Positions 51,230-52,495 of a stretch of 52,495 nucleotides of DNA are shown piece after piece. Each line of letters begins with the position of its first letter. Within the stretch, counting starts at the first letter, position 1. This DNA is from JABMMZ01 sp044357345 (GTDB taxonomy: Bacteria > Bacteroidota > Bacteroidia > NS11-12g > UBA955). The stretch is from assembly GCA_044357345.1 (NCBI GenBank), contig JBIKPR010000008.1, positions 1 to 52,495 of the forward strand, read 5' to 3'. The notes below the pieces were generated by a model. That model was not told where the DNA came from and searched no databases. It worked only from the letters and a program-made list of their open reading frames with translations. The position numbers and the translations under genes were made by a program.

Positions 51230-52237
51230 TTAACGGCCGCGTCTGCCACCACCACTTTTGGGTGCTGAACGACCAGAGCTTTTACCCCCTGGCTTTGACC
51301 CCGGTTTTCCACCAGACTTAACGCCTGGTTTTGAACCAAATTTCCCTTTCGAGGGTGCTGATGATTTGCCTGATTTATCGAAACGGTTTGCCGGCGCATG
51401 ACTGCTTGGCTTGCCTTTAGGAGACTCGTGTTTGCTGTAATGAGGCCTTCTATGCGCGGCAGATTTTGCCTTTGCTTTTGCTTCATCCTTTGGCTTCATT
51501 TTTTTCTCATCTTCAGAAGATGATTTTTCAATCATGCTATAGATAATGGCCATTTCCACCTCTGTCAAATCTCGCCAATCGCCAAGCGGCAAGCCTTTCA
51601 AACCGATATTCATTATGCGCACGCGTTCAAGTTTGCTCACTTCATAGTTATAAAACTCACACATGCGGCGAATTTGTCGGTTAAGACCCTGAACCAAAAC
51701 AATGCGAAAAACGTGGGAAGATTCTTTTACAATTTTACATTTTTTGGTGGTAACACCCAACATAGGAACACCATTTGCCATGCCTTCAATAACGGCATCA
51801 GTCAATGGTTTGTCAACGGTTACCACATATTCCTTTTCATGTTTATTACCTGCGCGTAGTATCTTATTCACCAAGTCGCCATTATTGGTTAAAAATATCA
51901 GGCCTTGTGAGTCTTTATCCAAACGACCAATTGGAAATATGCGTTTGCTGTGGTTCACAAAATGAACAATGTTATCGCGCACTGCGTCTTCTGTAGTGGA
52001 AGTTATTCCTGGCGGCTTGTTGAGTGCTATAAAAATAACATCTTCCCCAGAGCGCGGTTCAAGTTCATTTCCATTTACCCGCACACGGTCGCCAATTTTC
52101 ACTTGATCTCCCACGGTAGCTTTTTTGCCATTGATAAACACATTGCCATTGAGAATAAATCTATCGGCTTCTCTGCGCGAGCAAAGACCGCTTTCACTGA
52201 TGAATTTATTAAGTCGCAAGCCGTTGGTTTCTTTCAT
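51230..52237 (-). CDS. rluF: 23S rRNA pseudouridine synthase RluF
   Basis: The 335-residue protein has an N-terminal S4 RNA-binding domain (RLNKFISESGLCSRREADRF) and an RsuA/RluF-type catalytic domain with GRLDKDSQGLIFLTN (catalytic Asp). The LNRQIRRMCEFYNYEV and RIMNIGLKGLPLGDWRDL segments follow E. coli RluF closely, the enzyme that modifies U2604. After about residue 240 comes a low-complexity basic tail of Lys, Gly, Ser and Pro. I chose the ATG at 52235-52237; the TTG at 52247-52249 lies inside the promoter -7 element. Confidence 0.93.
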   Translation of the reverse strand: MKETNGLRLNKFISESGLCSRREADRFILNGNVFINGKKATVGDQVKIGDRVRVNGNELEPRSGEDVIFIALNKPPGITSTTEDAVRDNIVHFVNHSKRIFPIGRLDKDSQGLIFLTNNGDLVNKILRAGNKHEKEYVVTVDKPLTDAVIEGMANGVPMLGVTTKKCKIVKESSHVFRIVLVQGLNRQIRRMCEFYNYEVSKLERVRIMNIGLKGLPLGDWRDLTEVEMAIIYSMIEKSSSEDEKKMKPKDEAKAKAKSAAHRRPHYSKHESPKGKPSSHAPANRFDKSGKSSAPSKGKFGSKPGVKSGGKPGSKPGGKSSGRSAPKSGGGRRGR

Positions 52238-52246
52238 GGTAAGGGG

Positions 52247-52254
52247 CAAAGATA
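52247..52254 (-). promoter_or_regulatory. Promoter -7 element of rluF
   Basis: The minus strand reads TATCTTTG, a perfect -7 element, 9 bp before the rluF ATG. Confidence 0.6.
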
Positions 52255-52282
52255 ATGGTTATTCGTTAATGGTATTGTATTT

Positions 52283-52338
52283 GAGAAATTGATCCCAGTA
52301 GCAGAGACTCCACTCTGTGCCGTCACGCTACGGGATGG
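52283..52338 (+). repeat. Dispersed fold-back repeat, copy 3 (short form)
   Basis: The outer stem is ATCCC-A-GTAGC (52292-52302) with GCTAC-GGGAT (52327-52336); an inner CAGAG/CTCTG pair closes the short form. It lies just upstream of the rluF promoter and faces copy 4. Confidence 0.85.
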
Positions 52339-52382
52339 TAATCGAAACACTTCCGAAAAAACTTTACCCTATCCCCTAGATT

Positions 52383-52495
52383 CATCCCGTAGCGTGACGG
52401 AACGACCTGCCCTCTGTCGTATTCGCGGCTTTGAGCGAATTCTGACATGGGGAGTTTAGTCTCTGCTACTGGGACCCTATCCCGATAGCTATCGG
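52383..52495 (-). repeat. Dispersed fold-back repeat, copy 4 (long form, at window end)
   Basis: Read on the minus strand this matches copy 1 throughout. The outer stem uses GCTAC (52465-52469) and GTAGC (52389-52393); the inner hairpin pairs ATTCGC with GCGAAT, extended by TGTC/GACA. The end carries the 14-bp palindrome CCGATAGCTATCGG (52482-52495), cut by the window edge. Its 18-bp end CATCCCGTAGCGTGACGG is the exact reverse complement of the end of copy 3. Confidence 0.85.

Noticed and set aside
1..52495. rRNA, tRNA, riboswitch or prophage
   Set aside because: No tRNA T-loop pattern, rRNA conserved segment, known riboswitch core or phage structural gene was noticed by eye; a covariance-model scan was not possible.

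Overview
The window comes from the chromosome of an AT-rich Bacteroidota bacterium. The evidence is two secreted proteins with type IX secretion (T9SS) C-terminal sorting domains, a TonB-dependent receptor with a carboxypeptidase-regulatory-like N-terminus, Bacteroidota-type promoters (-7 element TAnnTTTG, often TATCTTTG or TATATTTG) ahead of many genes, little visible Shine-Dalgarno sequence, and gene neighbourhoods typical of the phylum. Placement below phylum is not safe from this sequence alone. No rRNA, tRNA or CRISPR array was seen.

Layout. 1-3100 is a small accessory stretch: dps with a small exported protein cut by the window edge, an orphan HigA-type antitoxin whose toxin is reduced to a 31-codon remnant, and a Fic AMP-transferase that sits between two ~83-bp direct repeats and has an array of CAAA-N4-TTTG palindromes over and upstream of its promoter. 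3103-6041 is a three-gene minus-strand operon (ALDH8-like aldehyde dehydrogenase, MeaB GTPase, NADPH-dependent FMN reductase). 6042-6849 is non-coding and packed with hairpins and one copy of a dispersed fold-back repeat. 6850-18104 holds an SNF2 helicase, T9SS cargo proteins, and a probable metal-uptake locus (His/Cys-rich exported protein, TonB receptor, lipoprotein).

18161-32114 is mostly housekeeping: a TPR protein, zinc-ribbon protein plus Nif3, di-haem cytochrome c peroxidase, pheT with two small followers, a DEAD-box helicase, a SlyD-type FKBP, a single-domain response regulator, DUF3817, a prenyl synthase and RNase R. 32247-37067 is a likely light-response locus: a CarH-like MerR/B12 photoreceptor regulator translationally coupled to a fused peptide-ABC ATPase, divergent across 39 bp from a TIGR01777 oxidoreductase and a class I photolyase. 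37159-40220 holds 3-hydroxybutyryl-CoA dehydrogenase and a sodium:solute symporter followed by two tiny single-TM proteins, the first of which looks like a MetS-type small subunit. 40239-52237 holds TamB, divergent tsaD, a GT9 glycosyltransferase with an NmrA-like reductase, ValRS and the pseudouridine synthase RluF. The window ends in two inverted copies of the fold-back repeat.

The most interesting items are the fold-back repeat family, whose stem shows compensatory base changes between copies; the Fic module with its regularly spaced operators and flanking repeats; the CarH-like/photolyase divergent promoter; a QLNLF clamp-binding-like peptide inside the SNF2 helicase; and the two sub-60-residue symporter partners.
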